Below, in pieces: positions 34,201 through 44,491 of a stretch of 64,000 nucleotides of DNA (positions within the stretch are counted from its first letter, which is position 1; the number at the start of each line of letters is the position of its first letter). A program made the translations under genes and the position numbers. This DNA is from Asterias amurensis (taxonomy: Eukaryota > Echinodermata > Asteroidea > Forcipulatida > Asteriidae), in contig NC_092662.1 in NCBI RefSeq assembly GCF_032118995.1, forward strand, positions 2,914,001 to 2,978,000, read 5' to 3'. The notes beneath the pieces were generated by a model. The model ran no database searches. It was not told the origin of the DNA and was given only the letters and a program-made list of their open reading frames with translations.

Positions 34201-35364
34201 ATGAATAGTAAACTTGCGGGTACAACTATGTGTAAAATCTCGTTTGAGGGAGTGTTGGCTCTGAAAAGAGCCGCTTTGGTCTTGACGTTTTCGATAAAAA
34301 AGTATGTTACTTCAGAGGGAGCCATTTCTCACAGTGTTTTATACTATTAACAGCTCCCCATTACTCATTACCAAGTAAGGTTTTATGCTAATAATTATTT
34401 TGAGTGTATACCAATAGTGTCCACTGCCTTTAATGGGCAAAGCTAAAATCAATATTTCTAACATCCAGGTGCAATAATTTGATCAATAAATAAAACAAGA
34501 GACACAGATTTACACAAAGCGAAACCAGATATTAGAATATTGATCGGTTCAAATTTAGTAATTCATTATTGATTTTCTTGGTGGATTTGCAAAGAAGCGT
34601 TTATCTCTACTCTCACCAGGAGGTGCGACCTGTATTCATCAAACTTAATCATTATTTAATTATTCAAAACTGTAAATTCGAAATTGGGTTCAATTTAATT
34701 CATTCAAACCAAGATGTATTTTATATGCTTGTTTTTTTTTAAGAATAAAACTTGATCACAAAACATTAAATGGTACAGCATATGAAGGGAAAACATTTGT
34801 TCTATCATATTTTTGTCTGGTAAAGAAACCAAGGATGCCTCGTAAGTGAACTTCAAGACACTGGACACCTTTGGTAAAAGACCAGTCTTTTCACTTGGTG
34901 TATCTCAACAAATGCATTGAACAACAAACCTCTCAGCTGAGGTCACAAAATCAATTCAAATATTCTAGTGAGAAATTACATCACTTCAGAGGGAGCCGTT
35001 TCTCACAAGGTTTTATACTATTAGTGTGAGAGGAATATAAATTCCTACCTTCAGCTCCACAGAGCTTCAACATTTCTTCCTTTGTAGCCCTTTACCTAGA
35101 GTGACTTTTAGCCTTGTTTTAGGCGAATTTGCATTAAAATAAATTTAAAAAAAATAATTATAAAGGTTTTCGTGCTAAAAATTATCTTGAGTAATGACCA
35201 ATAGTATCCGGTGCCTTTAAAGTAATTATTTCCTTGTTTTCCTTTCTTTTTTCTTTGCAGCCTGTTCCGACAGCCCCACCGCCGACTGCAACTTGATTCG
35301 CAGAGCGAACCTGTGTCGTTATGCCAGCTACAAAAGATCATGCTGCTTGTCCTGTAGTCCGTGA
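24607..35364 (+). CDS. ADAMTS-like (THSD4/ADAMTSL/papilin-type) matrix protein, 5' exon(s) not found
   Basis: Fifteen exons join in frame: 24607-24716, 25146-25221, 25804-25861, 26804-26976, 27231-27351, 27962-28042, 28543-28718, 29143-30316, 31102-31225, 31756-31963, 32350-32502, 32828-32989, 33382-33585, 34007-34148, 35261-35364 (about 1021 aa). Order: TSP1 repeat 1 (WSECSRTCGFGV); ADAMTS cysteine-rich module with DGTLCTNYRGC and VGCDGVVNS then CGVCGGDGSTC; spacer (VVKIPIGAFNIRVYE); a mucin-like exon; TSP1 repeats 2-7 (for example WSHCTVSCGTGV and CSVSCGSGQKTRTVHC); and a PLAC domain (CNLIRRANLC, RSCCLSCSP). Four of the repeat introns fall in the same place and phase, between the W-S-x motif and the first Cys. 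No metalloprotease is seen, as in ADAMTSL proteins, which bind fibrillin/microfibril matrix. The signal peptide must lie upstream. Which subfamily is uncertain. Possible AATAAA at 35632. Confidence 0.88.
26465..26720. repeat. R4-type dispersed repeat in an ADAMTS-like intron
   Basis: CTGGGCCCAATTTCATGACT at one end and CCATGAAATTGGTCTCAGGG at the other form inverted termini; between them is CTTGCTTACCATATTAAGCA. Confidence 0.6.
27385..27700. repeat. Dispersed repeat (family R3)
   Basis: GTCAAATTAAATTTTGTGA, TCTCATTTTCC-like sequence, ACAAGTCTCTAACCTC, ATTGCCATTGAATTC and ATCCAAAACATCCGATGAC. The same order is found split at 36640-36703 and 37094-37260, and partly at 63685-63790. Confidence 0.6.
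28228..28257. repeat. (ATA)n microsatellite
   Basis: About ten tandem ATA/AAT units in an intron of the ADAMTS-like gene. Confidence 0.95.
29200..30260 (+). other. Mucin-like exon segment of the ADAMTS-like gene
   Basis: Within exon 29143-30316, about 350 residues are rich in Thr, Ser, Glu, Gln and Pro with no cysteine (starts RPQTTAASITTPSRQSQTT). It includes short acidic Tyr motifs (GYYDDVQ, YSSYEDYELV) that could be tyrosine-sulfated, and N-glycosylation sites. It sits between the spacer and TSP1 repeat 2, so it is likely an extended glycosylated linker. Function inferred from composition only. Confidence 0.7.
30426..30860. mobile_element. Foldback element carrying a nested MITE M fragment
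   Basis: CGGCCCTTCCATGGCAAAAC at 30427 pairs with GTTTTGCCGTGGAAGGGCC at 30820, nearly 350 bp apart. Between them lies a family M fragment (30490-30778, starting TTAAAGACACTGGACACTAT) that is cut short after ACTTCAGAGGGAGCTGTTTC. Confidence 0.65.
31379..31690. repeat. Long inverted repeat with GGCTCTGAAAAGAGCC arm
   Basis: GTAAACTAGTCAGTACAACC and TGGCTCTGAAAAGAGCCGAT at the left are matched inversely by CTGGCTCTTCTCAGAGCC and TTTACTCGTAGTTGTACC at the right. The left arm recurs at 34205-34300 (GTAAACTTGCGGGTACAACT, TTGGCTCTGAAAAGAGCCGC). A dispersed family; a retroelement-tail origin is possible but unproven. Confidence 0.6.
32085..32195 (+). mobile_element. LINE 3' end fragment
   Basis: One frame gives SAAVHLWNSLPRNVKQADQF, the characteristic C-terminal motif of CR1/L2-type LINE reverse transcriptases. 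Only this end is present, inside an intron of the ADAMTS-like gene. Confidence 0.65.
32555..32795 (+). mobile_element. SINE with deuterostome-type central domain
   Basis: GAGTTCGCATCTCAGTCATG is a B-box-like arm, followed by TATCCTGGAGCAAGATGC, CTCCCCAGGGAGCTGAGAA and the tail GCGCTATATAAGAACTAGTT. The tail is shared inversely with 24235-24378. Confidence 0.65.
33105..33195. repeat. Dispersed repeat R2 fragment, inverted
   Basis: GGTGCCCCTTTAAAAGTTTC and AATGAAAATGACCTTGCCC are the reverse complement of R2 blocks at 12730-12900. Confidence 0.45.
33715..33870. repeat. Dispersed repeat R4 copy
   Basis: CACATGCACAATCTATGACTGGTATCC-type core (ATGACTGGTATCCTACTTA) with TGGTAAGCAGAATTATTTTG; weaker match to 4385-4530. 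Confidence 0.45.
34297..34434. mobile_element. MITE family M, one-ended fragment
   Basis: Contains CTTCAGAGGGAGCCATTTCT, AGCTCCCCATTACTCATTAC and the terminus ATAGTGTCCACTGCCTTTAA. The other half is missing; it joins the GGCTCTGAAAAGAGCC repeat at 34205-34296. Confidence 0.75.
34852..35220. mobile_element. MITE family M interrupted by a LINE tail
   Basis: Termini TTCAAGACACTGGACACCTT and ATAGTATCCGGTGCCTTTAA. After CTCACAAGGTTTTATACTA at 35020 the MITE stops; 35022-35160 is LINE tail (GAGGAATATAAATTCCTACC, GCCCTTTACCTAGAGTGACT) ending in an A-rich stretch. The MITE then resumes with TAAAGGTTTTCGTGCTAAAA. Confidence 0.7.
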
Positions 35365-35631
35365 TAGCATAACGGTTTGTAAAAGAAAAAAACCCACAAA
35401 GAAACTGCTTGATTTCACTCTTTTTTTTTTTTATGTCTGTGTTTAAGTGTTTAAGGCAATATTTTCTGCTTAAGCTCTATGAAAAAGTGCCCAGTTAAAT
35501 AGCACTATAGAATTAGTAATTTATGGCCGTGAAGTATTATTTCACTTTGACGTACTGCTCAGCACAGGACCCAATCATCATTGATTGAATCAACAATTTT
35601 ATTCACAATAGACCATGTGAACTTTGTTTAC

Positions 35632-35637
35632 AATAAA
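35632..35637 (+). terminator. Possible polyadenylation signal of the ADAMTS-like gene
   Basis: AATAAA 268 bp after the stop codon. No experimental support in the window. Confidence 0.35.
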
Positions 35638-35639
35638 CA

Positions 35640-36700
35640 CAACCTAGTACATTTCTTGGCTAGTCTGGCAGGCAAGATACTGCACTGGTCCTATGGGAAA
35701 GATGACATTTTGTGCCATAATTTCCACATAAATCCAAGAGTTATGAAAGTAACAGCTGGACAAGTTTTGGGATGTGCCCCCTTTCATCATATCAAAAATG
35801 GAAAAGAATTGGATTGTGCAATCTCCATAAAATATAAGATTTGATGTTTTCTTCCATTGAGCTGTGTACAAATCGTGCCTGCAGGAAGTCCAGGCTTGGT
35901 GGCTCTATTTTAAACATGTGATGTCACAGGTCACATAATGTCCTTAACTATAATTTTTGCTTATACGACCCCCCCACCACCCCAACCCAACTCCACAGAT
36001 AGAGAATTTTAGATTCAGAAGTCCTAATGACGGCGACCCAAGCTTCTAACTAAACAAATTACCCACCAAAAGCTGCATTAATACCTTCCCATTCTGAACC
36101 CCCAGTGAATCTCTCCCGCGCCATAATGAAATTATTTCTGCTAATTTGATGCGAGACATTAGTCGCCAGGGGCCAGAACTCTGACTATTGACTGATTATT
36201 AGACGAGGATGCAGGTCCAGATTGGGTTTGTTACATGGGGGGGGGGGGGTGGCTGAAGCAGAAAGCATCCTTATCAGATTTGTTGTGATAATTACCTACG
36301 ATACCAAAGGCACACATAATCCAAAGCATACGAGTTGACGCTATAGCCTTCTGACCTTTCTGGCTATCTTCCTCATTATGCTTAGGGACATTTGTATGAA
36401 CGCAAGTGATCAAAATCTGAGCTTATAGTATCTCTGTATCTTCACTCCGTTTTAAAAGTTCCCCGCACAGTATTTTTTTTCTTTTAACATTGTACAGCAT
36501 TGTACATCCTGTTTATTAATTATCTTTCTAATCATGTACTGAAGAAGTCTGTGCTAGCTGTGCTTGTGTTGCTGTTAAATTCTGATTTTTGTTATTTCAC
36601 AAAATAATATTTTGTAGTTTCTTTATGTTTTGTTTCACCTTAAAGAGGAATTCCAAAGTCAAATTCAATTTTGTGATGTTCTCATTTTCCAAAAGATAGA
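35640..36700. other. Gene-free stretch
   Basis: AT-rich with a poly-G tract at 36237-36249. An R3 repeat piece begins at 36640. No supported exon. Confidence 0.5.
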
Positions 36701-36703
36701 GTC

Positions 36704-37093
36704 CTTTAAAGGCAGTGGACACTATTGGTAATTACTCAAAATAATTGTTAGCACAAAACCTTTCTTGATTATGAGTAATGGGGAGAGGTTGGTAGTATAA
36801 AACATCGTGAGAAACGTCTCCCTCTGAAGTGGAGTACTTTTTCGAGAAAGAAGTTATTTTCCACGATTTTGATTTCGAGACCTCAGATTTAGATATTGAG
36901 GTCTCAAAATCAATCATCTAAACGCACACAACTTTGTGTGACAATGGTGTTTTTGTTCTTTAATAGTTATCTTTCAACGCCGACTACCAATCAAGCTCAA
37001 ATTTTCCCAGGTTTGTTATTTTATGCATATGTTGAGATACACCAAGTGAGAAGACTGGTCTTTGACAATTACCAATAGTGTCCGTTGCCTTTA
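36704..37093. mobile_element. MITE family M inserted in repeat R3
   Basis: Complete ends CTTTAAAGGCAGTGGACACT and AATAGTGTCCGTTGCCTTTA. R3 sequence (TTCTCATTTTCCAAAAGATA) stops at 36700 and continues at 37094 (AGTGGGAAAAGGTACAGGTC), so the MITE landed in an older R3 copy. Confidence 0.85.
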
Positions 37094-37894
37094 ATGAGTG
37101 GGAAAAGGTACAGGTCTCTAACCTCAAGTTAAAATTGCCATTGTATTCGATACCCTTCCAGTATGGAATTTGACAACACCCAAAACATCCGATGGCATCG
37201 TTGTGGTTGAAATGAGTCTGTAAATGACTGTAATGGGAACTGTTTGTTCATCCCTTACATTTTCAGAACGAAACTTGTAAATTTAGCAGCTTCCAATTCT
37301 TCCTTCAGTGAAAGCATGAAACATTTCTGGCCTGAACGATTGTATTTTGAATTAACTTTAAGCTATATTCGTTGATGTGAAGATCTTTTTTATTTGATCT
37401 GAGCAAGTAATTTTCCTCCGAATTCCCATAATTAACTGATGCCTTTTCCCCTTAAAAATATTTTTTACACGACTCAATAGCTCTCAATTTCTCACCAAAA
37501 AAATCGTCAATGGATAATGTATAAATATTTTGTAAATTAACTTTCGTTATCAGTAGCAGAGGTACATGTAAATAAGTAACCAAATATTGTAGTTGTCAAT
37601 GTAATAGTGTGTACGTGTGTGTTCGACCTATATTAAAAGTTTTCATATCTTTACATGCTCGAAACTGTTGTCTTTCTCACACAAACTTTTTCTTGGGACA
37701 AAATATTTAGATTTGTTTTTTCTTGGTGAGCAAAGCCAAATTGCCTAGTAGGAGAACGGGATTAGAAACTGCGGCCTTTGAATTGACAAACTGTTGTTAA
37801 GTGTATTTGAATTTTAATTAAATTTAATTAACGTAATTAGATGTTATAGGACTGTCATTAGAGACTTGTCACAGGTGTGACTTAAAGGTAATCA

Positions 37895-38110
37895 ACTGCA
37901 CTGATTGCAAATCCCCTTTCACATGAGAGCAATTTAGCAAGGGTTCCTTGCTAAATTGTAGCATGGTTGTAAAATTATACAAAATGTACCTTGTGTGAAA
38001 GGACAACAATTTTTCTACTGTCCAAGTTCTCTTGCGAAACCATCTTCTCAACATTGCTACATTTTACAACCATGCTAAAATTAAGCAAGGGACCCCAGTT
38101 AAACTGCTGT
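37895..38110. mobile_element. Short inverted-repeat element
   Basis: TAGCATGGTTGTAAAATTAT at 37960 pairs with ACATTTTACAACCATGCTA at 38060, and CTTTCACATGAGAGC pairs loosely with TTGTGTGAAAGGAC. Likely a MITE; family unknown. Confidence 0.5.
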
Positions 38111-38272
38111 GGTGTGAACTAAAGCGAACAGACCCCTTCTGTGACGTCACAGGACCAAAGCAGTGCCCTCATGGAGCAGAAGCAGTTGTGCGCGGGAATC
38201 AAAATGGCGTCTCTAGACACGCCTTAATTTAGCGCCATGCGCCTTTAAACACTTGATAAAATGGAGTCTTAT

Positions 38273-38399
38273 GCCGTGTCCGAATAGGCGACTTTGGCTA
38301 CAGCTACGTCTAGGGCGCGCGCGTCTGCCTATTCTTCAGCACTGGTAGACGCGCTGATCCAGCCGTAGCTGTAGCCAAAGTCGCCAATTCGGACACGGC
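38273..38399. mobile_element. Foldback MITE, GCCGTGTCCGAAT ends
   Basis: GCCGTGTCCGAATAGGCGAC, CTTTGGCTACAGCTACG at the left and CGTAGCTGTAGCCAAAG, GTCGCCAATTCGGACACGGC at the right; arms of about 40 bp. A related partial arm (GACTTTGGCTACGGCTC) is at 61449. Confidence 0.8.
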
Positions 38400-39865
38400 C
38401 GTACAAACAACAAAACTCACTGACACACGCTTAATGCATAGAGGACCATAGTATTTAATACAAGGGAGATCCTTACAGCACATGTATACGTTAAGCTAAG
38501 TGCACTTTTGTGTCCATTTTCATGATGAAAAAAATCAAAGATGAATTGAGCTTGACTATCAGTTTAAACCAAGTTCAACGAACCGCTAATAAAAGAAGAC
38601 TGAAGAACGTCCTACAGGAATTAACAAAACATGATAAAAAGATAATAATATAATGAAATTAATTTTGTGTGGATATTTATTAACTGTAACCATTATCAAA
38701 TCTACTGAATATTTTAAAACGTGCGTACAATGGACCAGCACCGGACAATGTAATAGCATCGACATATAATATTTAAATGAATGGATGAAATGGAAATTTA
38801 AAGTTTTTTTAACATCTATTTAAAAAACAAAAACCTCGAAAATTTCTTCGATGTTCCATCTTGCCTCCAGGGCAACCAAAGATATTTACTAATGAGCAAA
38901 AAAACGAGTGCATTTTTGTGTGCAAATGGAATTTAAACATTACACCGTACGAATGTTCCATGAGGGTCGTGGAATTACAATTAACTTCCACCTACCCGAG
39001 TGTTAAACAAATCGTGGTTAACACCCAAACATTTAAAATAGAAAATAAAAATTCAAGACGGTAGCAAAATTTAAATAAATATGTCAATAGCCGAAAGACT
39101 CCACAGCAATTTAAAAACAAATATTCAAATTCATGCAACAAAACCCTAAATTAAAAAATGTGTTGCTTTTTTGAACTGTTAACAATTATTTGTGTTAAAA
39201 AATACAATTTTTTTCCAGCGAGAAATAGTGAACATGTACATGACATGATAATTTTATGGTATACACGAGTTTATCAAGATAATATTACACTGATATGAAG
39301 TGAGATAAATACGTTCAACCAATTCTGCCATTTGTGCACTCAGATACCAGTCAAGACAGAATATATTATAATGGATTTTTTTTCCTACGCAAGTTCCACA
39401 TATTTTGCCTAAAATAATTGTACGCCATTTTGCAAATAATGTGATGACTGAACAAATACATTGGCTTTACATTTTACGGTTGAGTAATTTAAAAGTGGCC
39501 TTGAAAATTTAAATTAGAAATGGGAACAAAACATCCATTAAGAACAACCATTATTTAAAGCATGGAATATGTTGGCGTAAACGTAAACACAATGATCAAC
39601 ATAATGATCAAATTAATACAAAGAACGAGCATTGAATTAATGGGTAGCAAAACCCATTAAAACATGTGCATTATCTATAATCAGCCTGTAGCCTTCAGTC
39701 AAGACACTTGTTGGCCTGTCCCATCCGCAAAAACAAATCATGCGCGAGGAAAGATGGGACTTATTCGTGCTTTCGGCTTGAATTGAGGCTAAGTTGTTTA
39801 TTAAAAGCTACAGAACCTTCACTCACACACGCAATATCAACAAGAACCTCCAGATCAGACCTGGG
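38400..39865. other. Gene-free AT-rich stretch
   Basis: No exon with convincing splice borders or family match; no clear repeat recognised. Confidence 0.5.
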
Positions 39866-39867
39866 GC

Positions 39868-40040
39868 AAATTTCATTAAGCTTTCTCAGCACCAAAAATA
39901 TGCTTACCACAACCAAATCATGCTTACCAGAATGAGGTTATCAGCCAACTACAATGTCACATGTACCATTTGTGACTGGTATCCTGCTCTTTGACGCTTA
40001 ACAATATTTTCTGCTAAGGCAGTTTTGTGAAATTGGCCCT
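39868..40040. repeat. Dispersed repeat R4 copy
   Basis: GGCAAATTTCATTAAGC, GCTTACCAGAATGAGGTTAT, ACCATTTGTGACTGGTATCC and TTTTGTGAAATTGGCCC; the best match to 4385-4530. Confidence 0.65.
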
Positions 40041-40618
40041 GGTTGATCTGATCACAATCAACCCCTCGCTTTCTGCATATTTTATCAGATCCACGAGAGA
40101 TGTTTCCCCCGTTGCCATGGTGATAGATTTTCATAATGCACTGCATGTCTCGTGCGTCTTATTCAATGTCCAGGCAAATACCTTACAAAAATAATGATAT
40201 TCGAATTGAATGTTGATGCGGAATGACAGTAGAGGGGAAAGCGGTGAAAAGATGTCTAATACATGTGTTTAAAAGACACAATCGTACAAACAAAGTGAAA
40301 ATGTCAAATTTAGTGGAATAAATATATGTATAATGATTATCTTAAAACAAAAATACCATATGCAACAAAATACAAACTGGAATTGGACTTCAAATCACAT
40401 CAAAATGTGTAAAAAATACATCAAATTCAGAATGATAAATATCAGAAAATTTTGATGAGTTAAAATACAAAAATTCTGCATAAATTAAGCTAAACACACA
40501 CATGCACACATGGATTTGTAATTCGCATTGGTCATTAGTAGGCCTACTGTACAAGGCAAATATTTACTGCATATCATAGGCCTACTTGGGTAAATAAAGA
40601 CTGGGTAGCCACTTAGGT

Positions 40619-41002
40619 TCAAGGCACTGGACACATTTTGGTAATTGTCAAAGACAAATGTATTCTCGCTCGGTGTATCCCAACATATGCATTGAATAAC
40701 ATCTGTGAAATTTGGCCTTAATTGTCATCGAAGTTGCAAGAGAATAATAACCCCTTGAAATACACCCTTGTTGCACAAAACTAATTTGTGAGATTTCAGA
40801 TGCTAAATATAAGGCTTCAGGCCTAAAGTCTGTTATTATTTCGATTGAGAAATTATCTCTTACTTCAAAACGGTACTTTAGAGGGAGCAGTTTCGCGCAA
40901 TGTTTTATACTATCAACAGCTCTCTGTTGCTCGTCACCAGGTAAGTAAGGTTTATGCTCACAATTATTTTGAGTAATTACCAATAGTGTCCAGTGCCTTT
41001 AA
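40619..41002. mobile_element. MITE family M, reverse-type copy
   Basis: Starts TCAAGGCACTGGACACATTT and ends AATAGTGTCCAGTGCCTTTA. Landmarks run in the reverse order (GTCAAAGAC first, GCGCAATGTTTTATACTATC late). Confidence 0.8.
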
Positions 41003-41544
41003 ACCATAATGACAAGTAAGATGTGTTTGTCAAAAACTAAGACATGCGTATAATTAGACTCCACGGGCAAGGGTTGGCAAAACAATTGGTCCCGTTACTT
41101 AAGATTGACAACATGTTTATACTCTCGCATAAATTGTTATAGAAATTCAAATTGTTCTCTAGCCGTCTTGTTGACAAGAAAAAGTATCCTTGAATTAAAT
41201 CACCTCTGCCGGAAAGATATATAATGCTAAGTTGTTGAAAAGCAGAAGGGAATATTTATTCGGGTACGGAGATTTATATTTTTTAAATCTAATAATGTTT
41301 TCCTCCATGATTAAATCAAGGATAATGAAAGCCACAGTTGAATAGGCTCTGAGAAATGCCACCTTGCTTATCATCAATAGATAGTGTACTGCAATGTGGG
41401 TAAGAATGGGAATATAATAAGATTTTTATTTCCATAGAGCTGCTATAATTTTTTTCCAAGCTGGGAGACAATTCTTCGGGGCTCATTGTCAACAATGTGA
41501 TATCGTGACTCAATCGTCAATGTGCATGCACACATTCAATTCCT

Positions 41545-41725
41545 GGGCCCAAATTCATAAAGCTGTTAAGCAGAAGAAAAAAATGCTTAGCGAATTTCTC
41601 TGCTAAGCAAAAATTAGAGGGGCACCAGTCGCAACAATTAAAACTTGATTTTTTTTTTTTGGTGACCAGAGTTTCTGTAAAAAAAATAAATTCTGCGCTT
41701 AAACGGGCTTGATGGAATTGAGCCC
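41545..41725. repeat. Dispersed repeat R4-like
   Basis: TGGGCCCAAATTCATAAAGC at one end and GGAATTGAGCCC at the other, with GCTAAGCAAAAATTAGAGGG inside. Confidence 0.5.
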
Positions 41726-42579
41726 TGTTCACTATAGAGAACGCATTTTATGTTTTTTATGTTTTTAAGAGACTCAATGAGTTATACAAGAATATTGTTT
41801 CATGAAAAAAAAATCAATTTCACAAGAAATTCGATTCACAATATTAAGAATAATTTCGCGCAAGAATGTATGGGTAAACAAGTTAATCACACGTATTAGA
41901 TTATGAATATATTTTAAAGAAAGTTCCAAAAAGAAAAGGAAGTCTTCAAGATGATATTTGGGTGTTTTCCTTCTTGTTGTTTGATAGGTCTCTAAAAGTC
42001 GCGATCGTTTTTGCATCAAGTTAAAATGATCGATAATTTACCGACCACTTGTTCCAATTCATTATTTTTTTAATTTAGATGACAGTGAAAGTGCAGAACG
42101 TACGAGACTCATTCTTCTTTCACTTTTCATTTTCCCGGATTTCGTGCATACAAATGAAGCCCCAAATCCCTGAAATTGTTGTCGCAAAACACATTGTTTT
42201 ATATTAGATCTATATAATTATACTAGTAGTGAAACTCCTCCATCTTTAAATTTTGTAATAACTAATTCTCAGTTGACAGCAAAACATGGTTGTTGTTTTT
42301 GATCCGAATTTGATAAAATCGCCGTCGTCAATACATGTTGTGCGTAGTGATGAAGTCATCATTCAACGAAGAAGAAAAAATCGTTACCCGACAACTCACT
42401 AACCATTGTGCTCCATTGACGATGTGATTATTCCATCCACTGATGAAAATTTTCCGATTAAAGACTCCGAGAAATAATAATAAAAACATTTGCATAATTT
42501 ATGGTCAACTTCAATTAATGAACGTCCTTCGAGAAACGCTACAGAATGCCACAGGCATGCACAGTGTAGAGTAGGAAGG

Positions 42580-42680
42580 ACCTATGTAGAAATACGTGTA
42601 CACTTCTAAATTCGGTCAGAAATATATTCCATGTGGAAAATGAAGTACGCGTATACTTCTAAATTCTGACAGAATTGTAT
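42580..42680. repeat. Two-copy short tandem repeat
   Basis: ACACTTCTAAATTCGGTCAG and ATACTTCTAAATTCTGACAG, with TACGTGTA/ACGCGTAT before each; period about 55 bp. Confidence 0.5.
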
Positions 42681-43269
42681 GTTATGGATGAAATTGAACT
42701 TGGTCTTTTACCTAATTTTCCAAATTATGAATTGTGGTTTTCTGTTCATTTTTAAAGATAAAATCCCATCGGGTGACTCTCTACCCTCTCAAATCGTACA
42801 CTTAAAAACAATGATCAAAATTGAATGGGGAAGTTTCACATGGATTTGTTTAGACAGACTTTCGTTAATACGGAAATAGTTTGCATTGCTTTGGTAGGCA
42901 GGACATACTTGCATTATAGCCCATAACTATATAATAAGATAACCTTTTCCCAGAATGTTTTATTTTTAAGAGATAAACTGTTCACAGGCCGGCAACAATG
43001 GCTAAGTTCGCACACAGACCATTTGTCGACAACAGGCCGACATTGCCTGCGTGAAAAAAAAAACACGTTCTTATTTTTGTAGCACGAGTAGGCCTACTCT
43101 CGACAAAAGTGGTACTTGTGCGAACTTATACATACATTTTATGTGTGTTTCACACTGCAAAAGAAACTGTGAAATGTGAGGGCTTTGCCAATATTTATTA
43201 TAATGTGTACATCAACCCCCCCCCCCCCAACAATATTTTCTGCAAGACCACCAAGAAAACACCTGTTCC

Positions 43270-43570
43270 CTTTGTTATGCAAATGAACCTGGGCGGAGTC
43301 TGAACGATGAGCTGGCCAATGAAAGGCCGTTTGTTACAAGCTGCCGTAAACTCTGACCAATCACGATGAAGATTGTGCCTTCGCGGGTGATTTAATACGA
43401 GAAATGTACAACATGCATGGAATGCAACGTATTTGATGCCACCACGCTTAAAATGCTATACTACAACGCCATTTTGTTGCATTATGTTGTTGTTTTACAA
43501 GACAGAGAGTTTGCAGCAAGTGAAACCAGCTCCAATGAACAAATTGTCTCCGTGAATGGAAAACGTACAG
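43270..43570 (+). promoter_or_regulatory. Possible promoter and first exon
   Basis: An octamer ATGCAAAT, a GC box (GGGCGGAGT), an inverted-style CCAAT (GGCCAATGAAAGG) and another CCAAT (GACCAATCACG) fall within 90 bp at 43277-43365. An ATG at 43417 opens a frame to REFAASETSSNEQIVSVNG and a consensus donor (CGTACA then GTAAGT) at about 43570. No downstream exon was recognised, so this may be chance or a non-coding transcript. Confidence 0.25.
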
Positions 43571-43786
43571 TAAGTGATTTCATTTCTATCAAAATAATGA
43601 TGATACGAGCTTTGTGTAAGGGTTTCTGACTTGACTGTACAATTCTGACTTGACGACTGTGTACACAAGGTGTAATTAAAACTGTACATTATTCAAATTT
43701 ATGTTTACTCGTTGTCTGCATAAGTGTACAAGCCACTGTGTACCATGGAGGAAAAAATTACTTCCATGTGTTTACATACAAATAAA

Positions 43787-44129
43787 TTAAAGGCAGTGTA
43801 TACTTCAGGTAGTTGTCAAAAACCATATCTTCACTTGGTGTATTCCAACAAAAATGCATACATTAACCCACATGAACTGTTGTACATCGAGGTTGCAAGA
43901 AAGAAAAAACTGAAAGAAAAAACACACTTGTTGCGTAGACTTGTGTGCTTTTCGATCTTTATGCCTGAACTGTGAAGCCATGCTCATTCAAGTTTATGGG
44001 TGAAAAATTCATAAACAACGTTCTTCAAATTGTGTAATTTCTAGCGATGTTTTACACGAATAACTTTACCAAGTAATTGTTTATGGTCATGAACTTCCGG
44101 AGCAACTACCTAGAGTACACACTGCCTGT
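43787..44129. mobile_element. MITE family M, divergent subfamily
   Basis: Ends ATTAAAGGCAGTGTATACTT and GAGTACACACTGCCTGTAAC. Keeps TCACTTGGTGTATTCCAACA and AAGAAAAAACACACTTGTTG inside. Confidence 0.7.
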
Positions 44130-44377
44130 AACTTCAAGTGAAGGCTCACCGACCCTGTCCATGCTCCACAAGGGCAGCTGAGTTTGTTTTCTCCCGCTAA
44201 GTTTCCAATAGGAAGGGTATCAATGTCCAACTAAGTTGTCTTGCACGGCCTAAAAGGATTCCATTTGGATCAAATTGCGGTAGACTGCTCCAAGACAAAC
44301 AGCGAGCGTGGCAGATCCAGAGTTGATGGGTCTAGCCTTGGATTTGGACGGCGGGGGAGGTCGAGGGAAAACTGCTC

Positions 44378-44491
44378 TTAGAAGCGTGAGGCCGGAAAGA
44401 TAGTTTCACCGATGGTTAGCTTCAGATCACAGCCGAAGATGCCGTCCTTGCGAACTGAGGTTGTATTGGGGGCCTTATCTAGAGCACGACC
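44378..44491 (-). CDS. Candidate terminal exon, unidentified
   Basis: After a plausible acceptor (TTCCCGTAG) at 44492, one minus frame is open for 37 codons: GRALDKAPNTTSVRKDGIFG, continuing CDLKLTIGETIFPASRF to a stop. Base composition is more balanced than the neighbourhood and codon use looks coding-like. I do not recognise the family. The splice phase (0) does not match the candidate donor at 50366 (phase 1), so the two are not directly joined. Confidence 0.35.
   Translation of the reverse strand, partial: GRALDKAPNTTSVRKDGIFGCDLKLTIGETIFPASRF

Noticed and set aside
24607-35364. Full ADAMTS protease
   Set aside because: No zinc-binding HExxH protease motif or prodomain is visible; the architecture begins at TSP1 repeat 1 and ends with PLAC as in ADAMTS-like proteins. 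Exons beyond the visible 5' end cannot be excluded.
43270-43365. Histone H2B promoter
   Set aside because: Octamer and CCAAT motifs fit, but no histone-fold coding sequence follows on either strand.
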